Assembly (NCBI GenBank): GCA_016721905.1
Contig: JADKHH010000025.1
Location: 130,001-194,000, forward strand
Origin: Candidatus Opimibacter skivensis
GTDB lineage: Bacteria; Bacteroidota; Bacteroidia; Chitinophagales; Saprospiraceae
Direction of reading: 5' to 3'
DNA length: 64,000 nt
Shown: positions 16,111 to 24,650 of the stretch, one piece after another
How positions within the stretch are numbered: position 1 is the first letter of the stretch
Layout of the letters: the number at the start of each line of letters is the position of its first letter
Program-made: the position numbers and the translations under genes
The notes under the pieces: generated by a model
What the model saw: the letters and a program-made list of their open reading frames with translations, nothing else
The model's database searches: none
What the model was told of the DNA's origin: nothing

Positions 16111-17334
16111 TCAACTACTCACCTTCTTCTGGTGCTTTTTGAAAGAAATAAAAGCAATCACCGCACTAATCACCAACAACAAACTGCCCAGGAAAAAAGG
16201 AGCACCGGGTAAATAAATGGGGCTACCCGGCCTAATCGACCAGGCAAATAAATTAGTCATCATCGGAGGTCCGATGATGGATGTCGCGCTCATCAGACTG
16301 GTCAATGCACCTTGCAACTCTCCTTGCTCCCGGACATCAACTTCACTGGTGATCGTAGCCTGAAGTGCAGGACCTGCGATGCCACCCAGACAATATGGAA
16401 CAAGGAAGACAAGCATCATCCATCCGGAAGTAGCTAGCCCAAAAAGTAACATACCGATTGCATAGAGGCTAAGTCCGATATAAATACTGCGGGCATTTCC
16501 GAGCTTAGGATTGATAACTCGTGTGAGGCCTCCCTGAACAATTCCAACTAACAATCCCACTACACCTAGCGACACACCAATCATCCCTTCTCCCCAGCCA
16601 AATCGCTCGATGGTGTAGAAGGACCAGTTACTCTGCACCGCATGTGCTGCCAGATATACAAGGACCATGGCCACAAGCAGGTAACTTACATCCGGGTATT
16701 TTTTTAAATGCATTAATGACCCTATAGGATTAGCTCTCTTCCAATCCAGTTCTCTTCGATGGTCTTTAGATAATGATTCCGGTAGAATAAAATAACCGTA
16801 GAGCCAGTTGAGAAAACAAAGAGCCGCTGCGGCGATGAATGGTACACGAGGTCCAAAGGAGCCAAGCAGCCCACCGATGATCGGACCCAGGATAAAGCCC
16901 ATTCCAAAAGCAGCACCGATCATACCGAAATTTTGTGCGCGGTTTTTATCATCACTGATATCGGCGATATACGCAGAGGCTGTGGTGAAACTGGCACCGG
17001 TAATACCGGCGATGACCCTTCCGAGAAATAACCATTCGATGGAGGGAGCCCAGCTCATCAGGATATAATCAAGCCCGAAACCAAACAGTGAAACGAGTAG
17101 TATTGGCCGACGTCCATATTTGTCACTCAGGTTGCCGACGAGGGGAGCAAAAAGAAATTGGGTCAGCGAAAAAGCAAACAGCATCCATCCATTGAGGCTG
17201 GAAGCATCACCTACCTCCACGTGCTCCATCGTGCTGATCAGGGTCGGCATCACAGGGATGATGATCCCCCATCCTATGACATCGATCAGGAGCGTGACGA
17301 AGATGAATCCAATGGCGGCTTTGCGGGTACTCAT
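16111..17334 (-). CDS. MFS transporter, TetA/TCR-like drug exporter family
   Basis: This 407-residue protein has about twelve hydrophobic segments. Motif A, GNLSDKYGRRP, follows the second helix and a motif C-like GFILGPIIGG lies in the fifth, which marks a drug:H+ antiporter of the 12-helix class. The opening FVTLLIDVIGWGIIIPVMP is typical of the TetA/TCR group. It probably exports small molecules at the inner membrane by proton exchange. No regulator gene sits beside it, so resistance to tetracycline cannot be claimed. Monocistronic, convergent with the upstream hydroxylase. Confidence 0.86.
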   Translation of the reverse strand: MSTRKAAIGFIFVTLLIDVIGWGIIIPVMPTLISTMEHVEVGDASSLNGWMLFAFSLTQFLFAPLVGNLSDKYGRRPILLVSLFGFGLDYILMSWAPSIEWLFLGRVIAGITGASFTTASAYIADISDDKNRAQNFGMIGAAFGMGFILGPIIGGLLGSFGPRVPFIAAAALCFLNWLYGYFILPESLSKDHRRELDWKRANPIGSLMHLKKYPDVSYLLVAMVLVYLAAHAVQSNWSFYTIERFGWGEGMIGVSLGVVGLLVGIVQGGLTRVINPKLGNARSIYIGLSLYAIGMLLFGLATSGWMMLVFLVPYCLGGIAGPALQATITSEVDVREQGELQGALTSLMSATSIIGPPMMTNLFAWSIRPGSPIYLPGAPFFLGSLLLVISAVIAFISFKKHQKKVSS

Positions 17335-17536
17335 GTGTAAGAGCGTGAGAACGTGAGAGCGTGAGAAGTTTATAATGAACGTGTTACGAGTCTGGCATCT
17401 GCGAGTCTGGCATCTGAAGTCTTAATTGCACTTCCTTAACCTCAGCTTCAAGGGCCAAAATTAAGCCTTTGTTGCACTTGGGAAGCTATGGGAGGGAAGA
17501 TCGCCGAAACAACCAAATCAGTGCCATTACCTTAGC

Positions 17537-17584
17537 TGGTTGCTGAGCTGTCACACCTGGATGTGGGTGAGCAGGTCGAAGCAT
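17537..17584 (+). repeat. 48-bp dispersed repeat with variable core, copy A
   Basis: It begins TGGTTGCTGAGCTGT and ends GCAGGTCGAAGCAT, with a 19-base core that differs between copies. Copies of exactly the same length are at 56136-56183 (plus) and 53371-53418 (minus); a degenerate one is at 56245-56302. Confidence 0.75.
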
Positions 17585-17628
17585 AGCCTCAGTCTTAGCC
17601 TCCGCCTCCGCCTTTCTTGTCCTTCAGA

Positions 17629-17660
17629 TTTGATAATCCATGCTTAACATTGTACTTTTG
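17629..17660 (+). promoter_or_regulatory. Promoter of ppiD, Bacteroidota -33/-7 type
   Basis: TTTG at 17629-17632 and TACTTTTG at 17653-17660 are 20 bases apart, matching the -33 TTTG / -7 TAnnTTTG consensus. It is the clearest promoter in the window and leaves a leader of about 100 bases before the ATG at 17764. Confidence 0.7.
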
Positions 17661-17763
17661 CAGGGCTTTTTTAGAAAAGTTGCATAAAATAGGGCAAAAA
17701 ATACGTCAGAATTATTGTGCAAATATCAGATTAACAACAATATACATATATAGTTTTATTATT

Positions 17764-19872
17764 ATGGCTTTAATCAGTAAGATTCGTAAACACAGCTGGC
17801 TCCTGATCCTTATGCTCGCATTGGGCCTTGGAGGCTTTGTGGCCATGGACATGGTAGGTGCCGCTTCGAAGGCAAGTGGAAATCAATTTACTATCGGTCA
17901 GGTCAATGGTGAAAAACTGGATTGGAATGAGTTTCAGCGCGCTGAACGTATCCTGTATCCAAATGCCACCGGTGACGTATACGGCCAACGCAACTATATA
18001 TGGAACTATATGGTCGAAGAGCAACTCCTGAAAGAAGAATCAGAAGCACTCGGTCTCCATGTAGGCCCGGAAGAAATGGAAGAACTTCAGTTTGGTCAGC
18101 GCCTCAGCCCGATCATCCAGCGTAATTTCCGTGACCCCAATACCGGCCAGATGGACAGAGCTACCCTGGATCAGATCAAAGCCAATCTGGGCACAGGCAA
18201 ACTCCAGCCACAACTCGAGGAGTTCTGGAAGTTCCAGACAGGTGAAATCATCAAGGACAGGCTCCAGAACAAACTGGCTACGCTGGTGAAGAAAACAATC
18301 TATACTCCAACCTGGATGGCTCAACAGCTTCAGGCAGAGCAAGGATCCTCACTTGATTTTCTCTATGCTGTAGTTCCTTTTGACAAGGTAGCAGATGCTG
18401 ATGTCAAGCTGACGGATGATGATTACAAAGCCTGGATGAAAGACAATGAGGGTGCGATCAAACGCAAAGAGGAAATGAGGACTGTTGATTTTGTTGTCTT
18501 CAATGTGACGCCAACTCCCGAAGATTCAGTTATCGTTCGTGAGGCTATCACCGAACGTATCGAAGCATTCCGCACGACAGATAATGATTCCCAGTTTGTG
18601 GAGAATAATTATGGTGTGCTTGATGCCACTTATTTTAAAAAGGCTGATCTGGTAGAAGCAATCGCTGATACCGTATTTGACCTTCCGATCGGAACGGTGT
18701 ATGGTCCATACATCGATGGAGTAGCTTACAAGGCAGTGAAGGTCCTTGACAAAAAAGTTATCCCGGATTCAGTAGATTCCCGTCATATCCTGATCAGGGC
18801 AGAAACAGCAGATGCTATCCTGGCTGCAACAAAAACACTGGACAGTCTTAAAACGATCATAGAGGCAGGAGCAGGCAGGTTTGATTCATTAGCCATGCGC
18901 TTAAGCCAGGATGGCAGTGGGCCAAAAGGCGGTGGACTTGGATGGTCAGCTAATGGCAGGATGGTTAAGCCATTCAATGATGTATTGTTTTATACCGGTG
19001 CTCCTGGCGAATTAAACATCGTGACTACCCAGTTTGGTGTTCACCTCATCGAAATCACAGGCCGCAAATATCTGGACAATGCACAAGGCGTAAAACTTGC
19101 CTATCTGTCAGAGCCTATCGTACCGTCAGAAGAAACACAAGCAGCGATATATGATGATGCTCTTGAGTTTAGCGGACAAAACCGGAATCTCGATGAACTC
19201 AAGGTTGCTCTTGAAAAGAAACCAGAATTAACTCTGGAGACTGCTCAAGGACTGACTGCAAATGCATACCAGTTTTCCACTCTAGGTAGTGGTGGTACAT
19301 CAAGAGATATCATTCGTTGGGCATTCGAGCCAGGCACAAAGGTTGGTATGGTTGCTCCGGAGGTATTTGTTTATGATGAACCTACCTTGTTCTATAATGC
19401 ACGTTATGTGGTGCCTGTATTGAGAACCATTGTCAAAGCAGGTGTATCAACATTGGCCGAAGCTAAGGAAGCATTTACAGCGCAGGTGACCGCCAAAAAG
19501 AAAGGTGAAATCCTCGCTGGTAAGATGACAGGTAAAGACATGAACAGCGTAGCCAGTGAGTTTGGTGTAGCGATTGATACCTTCAACAACGTCAACTTCA
19601 ATATGTCATATCTCCAGGGATTGGGTAATGAGAGTACGCTGATTGGAAAAGTTACCGCACTGAACAATGGTGAAACTGCCGGACCGATCATTGGAGTCAA
19701 TGGGGTATACATGATCAAGGTTCTAAACCGTACCGAGGCAAGTATCTCTACGGATATCGCATCTTTCCGTCGCCAGGTATCTATGACGGCCAGGGGTAGT
19801 GTGGACAGCAGATTAATGGAGGCGATTAAAAATTCGGCCGAAATAAAAGATAACAGGTACACTTTCTATTAG
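17764..19872 (+). CDS. ppiD: PpiD/SurA-like periplasmic peptidyl-prolyl isomerase
   Basis: The product is 702 residues from MALISKIRKHSWLLILMLAL. The longer frame to 17617 starts with the promoter itself, so the ATG at 17764 is chosen. One N-terminal membrane anchor (about residues 10-30) is followed by a SurA/PpiD N-terminal chaperone region and a parvulin (PpiC) rotamase domain at about residues 338-432 (SRHILIRAET to FGVHLIEITGR). A second chaperone-like region fills the C terminus. The family folds outer-membrane and secreted proteins at the periplasmic face. It is monocistronic, with its own promoter and a strong terminator. Confidence 0.9.
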   Translation: MALISKIRKHSWLLILMLALGLGGFVAMDMVGAASKASGNQFTIGQVNGEKLDWNEFQRAERILYPNATGDVYGQRNYIWNYMVEEQLLKEESEALGLHVGPEEMEELQFGQRLSPIIQRNFRDPNTGQMDRATLDQIKANLGTGKLQPQLEEFWKFQTGEIIKDRLQNKLATLVKKTIYTPTWMAQQLQAEQGSSLDFLYAVVPFDKVADADVKLTDDDYKAWMKDNEGAIKRKEEMRTVDFVVFNVTPTPEDSVIVREAITERIEAFRTTDNDSQFVENNYGVLDATYFKKADLVEAIADTVFDLPIGTVYGPYIDGVAYKAVKVLDKKVIPDSVDSRHILIRAETADAILAATKTLDSLKTIIEAGAGRFDSLAMRLSQDGSGPKGGGLGWSANGRMVKPFNDVLFYTGAPGELNIVTTQFGVHLIEITGRKYLDNAQGVKLAYLSEPIVPSEETQAAIYDDALEFSGQNRNLDELKVALEKKPELTLETAQGLTANAYQFSTLGSGGTSRDIIRWAFEPGTKVGMVAPEVFVYDEPTLFYNARYVVPVLRTIVKAGVSTLAEAKEAFTAQVTAKKKGEILAGKMTGKDMNSVASEFGVAIDTFNNVNFNMSYLQGLGNESTLIGKVTALNNGETAGPIIGVNGVYMIKVLNRTEASISTDIASFRRQVSMTARGSVDSRLMEAIKNSAEIKDNRYTFY

Positions 19873-19900
19873 TAGAAACTGTAAATACGATACCGTATAA

Positions 19901-19936
19901 AAATTGCCCGGGTACAATCAAGTGCCCGGGCAATTT
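19901..19936 (+). terminator. Intrinsic terminator of ppiD
   Basis: AAATTGCCCGGG at 19901-19912 pairs exactly with CCCGGGCAATTT at 19925-19936 around a 12-base loop, followed by cattttaa. A strong GC-rich hairpin 29 bases after the ppiD stop. Confidence 0.85.
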
Positions 19937-19959
19937 CATTTTAAGTCATTCGTTTTCTA

Positions 19960-20562
19960 ATGATGATGTCCCCAATCTTGCGCTTCCTGATCCTGCCGGC
20001 ACTCATTTTAATGGGGTGTTCAAAAGGCAAGACCGTCATAGAAACAGACCCGGATTTAGGATTTATAACAACTTATCTGGATGACCCGAAGACCGGCCAA
20101 CATCATGGGCCATATACCAAAACAGACTCAGCCGGCCTCCTGATGGAGAAGGGGGTACTGAACCAGGGGCAGCCTGATGGTATCCGTGAACTCTACTACC
20201 CGGATGGCAAAGTCAAGATCAGGGAGCGTTATAAGAAAGGCAAACTGGATGACCTGTATGAGTATTATTTTCCGGAAGGCACCATTGAGCTCAAGGGATA
20301 CTATATCGATGGAGCGATGCATGGACAATGGAGGAAGTACACCCGGGACGGAAAGTTGTTTGAAGAAGTGACCATGATCAACAATGAAGAAATGGGGCCG
20401 TTTAAGGAATATCACCCAAACGGAAAGATACAAGCGGAAGGAACTTATCTTCATGGCCCGAATGAAGACGGTAGATTAAAACTCTATGATGAATCAGGAC
20501 AATTACAAAAAGAAATGGTTTGCGATTCCGGCCGGTGTTATACGGTCTGGAAGAAGGAGTAG
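19960..20562 (+). CDS. MORN-variant (YwqK-like) repeat lipoprotein
   Basis: This 200-residue product has a lipoprotein signal ending ILMGC. It carries about five MORN_2-type repeats of form YYPDGKVKIRERYKKGKLD, HPNGKIQAEGTYLHG and similar, over residues 45-190. Such proteins are often labelled toxin-antitoxin YwqK family, but in Bacteroidota they are common envelope lipoproteins of unknown role; I see no toxin partner. The 3' end overlaps the start of porQ by about 77 bases, so the two are probably co-transcribed. Confidence 0.82.
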   Translation: MMMSPILRFLILPALILMGCSKGKTVIETDPDLGFITTYLDDPKTGQHHGPYTKTDSAGLLMEKGVLNQGQPDGIRELYYPDGKVKIRERYKKGKLDDLYEYYFPEGTIELKGYYIDGAMHGQWRKYTRDGKLFEEVTMINNEEMGPFKEYHPNGKIQAEGTYLHGPNEDGRLKLYDESGQLQKEMVCDSGRCYTVWKKE

Positions 20563-21622
20563 TGGGATACTGTTCCTGTTGGTCAGCTGCATTTCTGCGG
20601 CCTGGAGTCAGCGCGGGGGTGAGCAGGTATTCGAGTTTGTCAAACTACCCACCTCTGCGAGAGCTACTGCCCTAGGGGGAAGCCAGATTGCAGCCACTAC
20701 TAACGATTATGGCCTGGTCGGTGGCAACCCCGGGATGCTCAATAGCTCCATGGACAACTCCTTTGTATTTCAGCACAATTTTTATTTTGCGGGCATTGAC
20801 AATGGCTATGCAGGTTTTGCAAAGTATATGCCAGGCATGAAGTCAATGATCCATGGAGGTGTGCATTACTTGTCCTATGGCAAGTTTACTGCTGCAGACC
20901 AGATGGGTAATGTTGAAGGTGAGTTTAAAGCAAAAGACCTCTCTCTCAATGCTGGTATTTCCAGGGAACTGAATGAACGCATGACCGCCGGAGTGCAAGT
21001 GCAGTATATCCAGTCTACTTTGGAGACCTATACTTCCAACGGCCTCTTATTTGATGGTGGTATCACCTATAGTAGTGAAGATGGATTCAATCACTATGCA
21101 CTTGTGCTTCGTGGTGTTGGTTTTCAGTTTTCCAGATATTATGAAGGAGATGAGCCAGGCAGAATGCCGGTAGATTTTCAGTTCGGATTTTCGAAGCGAT
21201 TAAAGTACGTGCCATTCAGGCTATCGATTCTGATGCATGATATCAATAGATGGGACCTACGCTATACCAGTCCGCTGGATGAAGAGACGAGTATTGATTT
21301 TGGAGGCGAAGCACCTGCTGAGCCGAGTGACTTTGGTCAAAGTGTAGACAACTTCTTCAAACACCTGACCTTTGGTGGTGAATTTCTCATCGGTAAGAAG
21401 GAAAGCCTAATGCTGCGACTGGGCTATAATTACCAGCGACACCAGGAGTTGTCAGTCGTCAATCTCCGCAGCCTTGCCGGATTTTCTGCAGGTATAGGTA
21501 TTAATGTTAAAAGCTTTATCCTGGATTATGGCTTTGCAGTATATCATCAGGCAGGTTCAAGTAAACACCTCGGGTTGCGAGTGAACCTCAATGATCTGAA
21601 ACGAAAGAAAATAGTAGACTAA
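20486..21622 (+). CDS. porQ: Type IX secretion system outer-membrane protein PorQ
   Basis: The product is up to 378 residues. The mature part starts near SQRGGEQVFEFVKLPTSAR, with ALGGSQIA and GLVGGNPGML, the hallmark N-terminal lines of the PorQ/PorV-like beta-barrel group. The rest alternates hydrophobic strands (FGGEFLIGKKESLMLRLGY) and ends in a barrel strand region. PorQ is part of the T9SS attachment machinery at the outer membrane (family knowledge). No ATG, GTG or TTG start lies between 20489 and the hydrophobic core GILFLLVSCISAAWS, so a long n-region and a 77-base overlap with the MORN gene have to be accepted. Confidence 0.88.
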   Translation: MMNQDNYKKKWFAIPAGVIRSGRRSSGILFLLVSCISAAWSQRGGEQVFEFVKLPTSARATALGGSQIAATTNDYGLVGGNPGMLNSSMDNSFVFQHNFYFAGIDNGYAGFAKYMPGMKSMIHGGVHYLSYGKFTAADQMGNVEGEFKAKDLSLNAGISRELNERMTAGVQVQYIQSTLETYTSNGLLFDGGITYSSEDGFNHYALVLRGVGFQFSRYYEGDEPGRMPVDFQFGFSKRLKYVPFRLSILMHDINRWDLRYTSPLDEETSIDFGGEAPAEPSDFGQSVDNFFKHLTFGGEFLIGKKESLMLRLGYNYQRHQELSVVNLRSLAGFSAGIGINVKSFILDYGFAVYHQAGSSKHLGLRVNLNDLKRKKIVD

Positions 21623-21633
21623 GGCTGGCTTTA

Positions 21634-22764
21634 CTATTCTGCATTCACTGTATAGAGTGGCAGATTCACCATTTTCCCTTTGATCAGCAGATCCCCTTTG
21701 TGTTCAGGTATCAGTCTTGATCCTTCCCAGGGCAAAAGGTCTTTCAAGTCTTGTGACATCAGAAGGTTTACTTCAAGATGATTACAGCGGTTTTGAATTC
21801 GTGCTGCCGTCCCAACTACCTCGCCTGAAAAAGCAATATCTCTCTTCACTACACCGATTTCACCAACCATGACAGGGCCGCAATGCAGACCTGCTTTAAA
21901 ATCAGGTACTACACCATATTGTGCGGTATAGTATGATGACCGGTGATTAAATATTTTCCTGATCTCCATCGGACAACGGATACAATTGAGTTTGTTGAGC
22001 CCCTGGTTCATCCACCAGCTCACGGTGATTTCATCGCCTACATATTGGTATATCCTTCCTTTATGCCTGAGGATGACGGGCGTGGCATCCCTGATGACAT
22101 CCTTGATAAAATTAAAATATTGTTGTTCGCCAAGCACCTGGGCTATATAGGTTGAACTGCGCAGATCCAGAAACATGAAAATGTGTTCTTCGCGCTGAGG
22201 ACGAAAGTACCTGCCCATGAAGAAACTGCGAAGATTGCCCGGGCCATACTTGTCATTGACCATTAATCCCGCAATTGTACACAACACGATAAACAGCCAG
22301 AGTAAATAGTCTTTAAGGAACCGCAGACTCCTGACATGGACACCGATGTGATACAGCAGATCTTGCCGCTCGATGTGCTCCTCTCCTGTGATGGTCGCCC
22401 TGGTGACAAAGGCGAGGATCGTCACAAAGCATATGATGAGAGTGAAGGCGAGCAGGATGAATAGGATAGCCTGGCCGTAGGGATTGTTTCTGACCCATCG
22501 CTGTAGGTAGCTTACCAGGATAGCACCGCCGATCAGACCTGCCAGGAGAGTCGCCACGGCAGTGATCAGCATATTGGTCCAGAATGCATATCCCTCTGGT
22601 GCCACGTCTGCCGCGAGCAGGACCATGTAGTCATAAATGGACTGGCCGATCGAAAAGAATACCCATATCCCTGTGATCCACAGAATCTTCTGCAGCTCAC
22701 TTCGGGTCCTGAAAACCTCAAGCAGGACAGGGATATCGGATGTATCCGGGTGCTTAGTGGTCAC
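21634..22764 (-). CDS. Membrane-anchored class III adenylate/guanylate cyclase
   Basis: A 376-residue protein. Four hydrophobic helices occupy about residues 28-170. The cyclase homology domain follows, with metal-binding Asp in FMFLDLRSSTYIAQ, the second Asp in QYVGDEITV, and GLHCGPVMVGEIG and FSGEVVGTAARIQNRC completing the catalytic face. It should make cAMP (or cGMP) from the inner membrane; which nucleotide is not settled from the sequence. An upstream -7-like TACTTTTG is present (22793-22800, minus strand). The first codon is GTG at 22764 in this call. It converges on porQ with only 11 bases between them. Confidence 0.85.
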   Translation of the reverse strand: MTTKHPDTSDIPVLLEVFRTRSELQKILWITGIWVFFSIGQSIYDYMVLLAADVAPEGYAFWTNMLITAVATLLAGLIGGAILVSYLQRWVRNNPYGQAILFILLAFTLIICFVTILAFVTRATITGEEHIERQDLLYHIGVHVRSLRFLKDYLLWLFIVLCTIAGLMVNDKYGPGNLRSFFMGRYFRPQREEHIFMFLDLRSSTYIAQVLGEQQYFNFIKDVIRDATPVILRHKGRIYQYVGDEITVSWWMNQGLNKLNCIRCPMEIRKIFNHRSSYYTAQYGVVPDFKAGLHCGPVMVGEIGVVKRDIAFSGEVVGTAARIQNRCNHLEVNLLMSQDLKDLLPWEGSRLIPEHKGDLLIKGKMVNLPLYTVNAE

Positions 22765-22871
22765 GATATTGGGTATGATTCAAATACGGACGCAAAAGTA
22801 GGGTAAGGAATGGTAGGAATAAAGATTATCTGGAAGGGGCGTGTAAGCTTATTGGCTTATGAGCTTATGGG

Positions 22872-22935
22872 TTGATAGGTTGATAGGTTGATGGGTTGAT
22901 AGGTTAATGGGTTGATGGGTTGATGGGTTGATAGG
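22872..22935 (+). repeat. Octamer array (TTGATRGG)x8
   Basis: Eight head-to-tail copies of an 8-base unit, six or seven exact to TTGATAGG or TTGATGGG. The same word recurs near 7000-7240, 15926-15958, 16066-16115 and 37515-37550. Confidence 0.85.
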
Positions 22936-23096
22936 TTTATTGCTTTTATACGCTGAGGGGCTTAAAAAACTGGGAGGTAGTTAAACGAGAAAGACCTTTT
23001 GGGTGTTTTATGAGGATTGGAATGTGGTCCCGGGAAGGTGAAATAGCCAGGCGAAAAATATAATTACCCTAAAATCGCCGAAAAACAAATTAAATA

Positions 23097-23127
23097 TTTT
23101 CATAATATGAAATTCTTGGTATATTTG
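23097..23127 (+). promoter_or_regulatory. Putative rpoN promoter
   Basis: TATATTTG at 23120-23127 matches the -7 consensus; TTTT at 23097-23100 lies 19 bases upstream in the -33 position. The ATG is 24 bases downstream. Confidence 0.5.
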
Positions 23128-23150
23128 CCTATAGTACTACAGGTCTCACT

Positions 23151-24650
23151 ATGATTCGACAACAACTATCCCAAAAGCTGCTCCAAAAGCTTTCCCCTCA
23201 GCAGATCCAGTTGATGAAACTGCTGCAGATTCCTACTGTATCCCTCGAACAACGCATCAAGGAAGAGCTCGAGGCTAACCCTGCCCTGGAGGAGCCAGAT
23301 GACTACAGCGAGTCAAATGCGGAAAGTACCCAGGATGAAAAGGAAAGCGAATCGGATAAGGACGATAACGATGATTATGATATCGATGACTATATCAGTG
23401 ATTATATAGAGGATGATCCGGTTAGCTACCATTCGACCGAACCGGCCAATGAACAGCGGGATAAAAGTCTTCCTGCCGTCGTAGCAAATACCTTTCATGA
23501 TTATCTCGATCAGCAGTTGGGCATGCTCAACCTCGATTCAGAAGTACACCGGATCATCGCCAATCAGGTCATCGGTAGCATTGATGATACTGGCTACCTG
23601 AGGAGAGAAATACCTTCCCTCATAGATGACATTCTCTTTGCTTACAATATTGAAGTGACCCCAAAGCAAGTCACCGAAGTCTTATCCATGATCCAGCGTT
23701 TTGATCCTCCGGGTGTCGCTGCACGTGACTTGAGGGAGACGCTGATGATTCAGTTACAACAACGGCTACATATCGCGGAGGAAGCCGGCGAAACAGAATT
23801 AGTACCTGTCTTAAAACTTGGTATTCTGATCCTTGCTAAACATTTCGAATCGTTTTCTAAAAAGCATTTTTCGAGACTACAGCGTAATCTGGAGATTGAT
23901 GAAGGTATGCTTAAGGGTGCACTCGATGAGATCCTGAAATTAAACCCTAAACCAGCCAGCGGGTATACCAGCCAGTTTGATACACAAACCCAAACGATTA
24001 TTCCGGACTTCCTGGTCACCAACAGGGATGGTATCCTTGACCTCACCATGGATGTGCGCAATGCCCCGGATCTGCGGATCAATGATCAGTATGTAGACAT
24101 GCTCCGGGCATATCAGCATAAGAAAGAACAGAATACGGTCCAGAAAGAAAATAAGGAGGCCATCATTTTTATCAAGCAGAAAATAGATTCTGCAAAATGG
24201 TTTATTGATGCCATCAAGCAGCGCCAGAATACGCTCAAGCAGACGATGTATGCGATCATGCAGTTTCAAAAAGAATTTTTCCTCACAGGAGATTCTACTA
24301 AACTGAAACCAATGATCCTCCGGGATATTGCTGAGATCACCGGCCTCGATATTTCCACCGTATCACGTGTAGCCAGCAGTAAGTTTGTTCAGACTGAGTT
24401 TGGAACCAAGCGCCTGAAGGATTTCTTTTCTGAATCCATCGTCAATACAGAAGGTGATGAAGTGTCTACCCAGGAAGTGAAATCAATCCTTGGCGAAATC
24501 ATTTCAGGAGAAAGTAAACGTAAACCACTCTCCGATGAAAAACTCCGGCAGATGTTGGAGAAAAAGGGTTACAGTATAGCCCGACGTACAGTGGCCAAAT
24601 ACCGTGAACAACTCAATATACCCGTAGCAAGATTGAGAAAGGAGTTATAG
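23151..24650 (+). CDS. rpoN: RNA polymerase sigma-54 factor
   Basis: A 499-residue RpoN. Region I, QQLSQKLLQKLSPQQIQLMKLLQIP, opens the protein and binds activators. An acidic region II (residues about 50-90, DDNDDYDIDDYISDYIEDD) follows, then the core-binding domain, the helix-turn-helix (DISTVSRVASSKFVQTEFG) and the RpoN box ARRTVAKYR at 477-485, which reads the -24 element. Sigma-54 directs transcription that depends on AAA+ activators; none is encoded in this window. Its last six bases overlap the end of the convergent aminotransferase gene. Confidence 0.95.
   Translation: MIRQQLSQKLLQKLSPQQIQLMKLLQIPTVSLEQRIKEELEANPALEEPDDYSESNAESTQDEKESESDKDDNDDYDIDDYISDYIEDDPVSYHSTEPANEQRDKSLPAVVANTFHDYLDQQLGMLNLDSEVHRIIANQVIGSIDDTGYLRREIPSLIDDILFAYNIEVTPKQVTEVLSMIQRFDPPGVAARDLRETLMIQLQQRLHIAEEAGETELVPVLKLGILILAKHFESFSKKHFSRLQRNLEIDEGMLKGALDEILKLNPKPASGYTSQFDTQTQTIIPDFLVTNRDGILDLTMDVRNAPDLRINDQYVDMLRAYQHKKEQNTVQKENKEAIIFIKQKIDSAKWFIDAIKQRQNTLKQTMYAIMQFQKEFFLTGDSTKLKPMILRDIAEITGLDISTVSRVASSKFVQTEFGTKRLKDFFSESIVNTEGDEVSTQEVKSILGEIISGESKRKPLSDEKLRQMLEKKGYSIARRTVAKYREQLNIPVARLRKEL

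Larger units (their letters stand above)
17335..17763. other. Intergenic region with 48-bp repeat and ppiD promoter
   Basis: Between the divergent MFS and ppiD genes there is no coding sequence. It holds GTGAGAGC-like words, a direct repeat of GAGTCTGGCATCTG near 17392-17415, a 48-bp dispersed repeat at 17537-17584, and a well-formed promoter at 17629-17660. Confidence 0.65.
22765..23150. other. Intergenic region, octamer array and rpoN promoter region
   Basis: No gene. Eight uninterrupted copies of TTGATRGG (one with a substitution) lie at 22872-22935, preceded by CTTATTGGCTTATGAGCTTATGG words. The divergent promoter regions of the cyclase and rpoN are here. Confidence 0.65.

Noticed and set aside
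19960..20562. Antitoxin of a YwqK toxin-antitoxin pair
   Set aside because: The label is a database habit for MORN_2 proteins; it is a lipoprotein and no toxin gene is adjacent.
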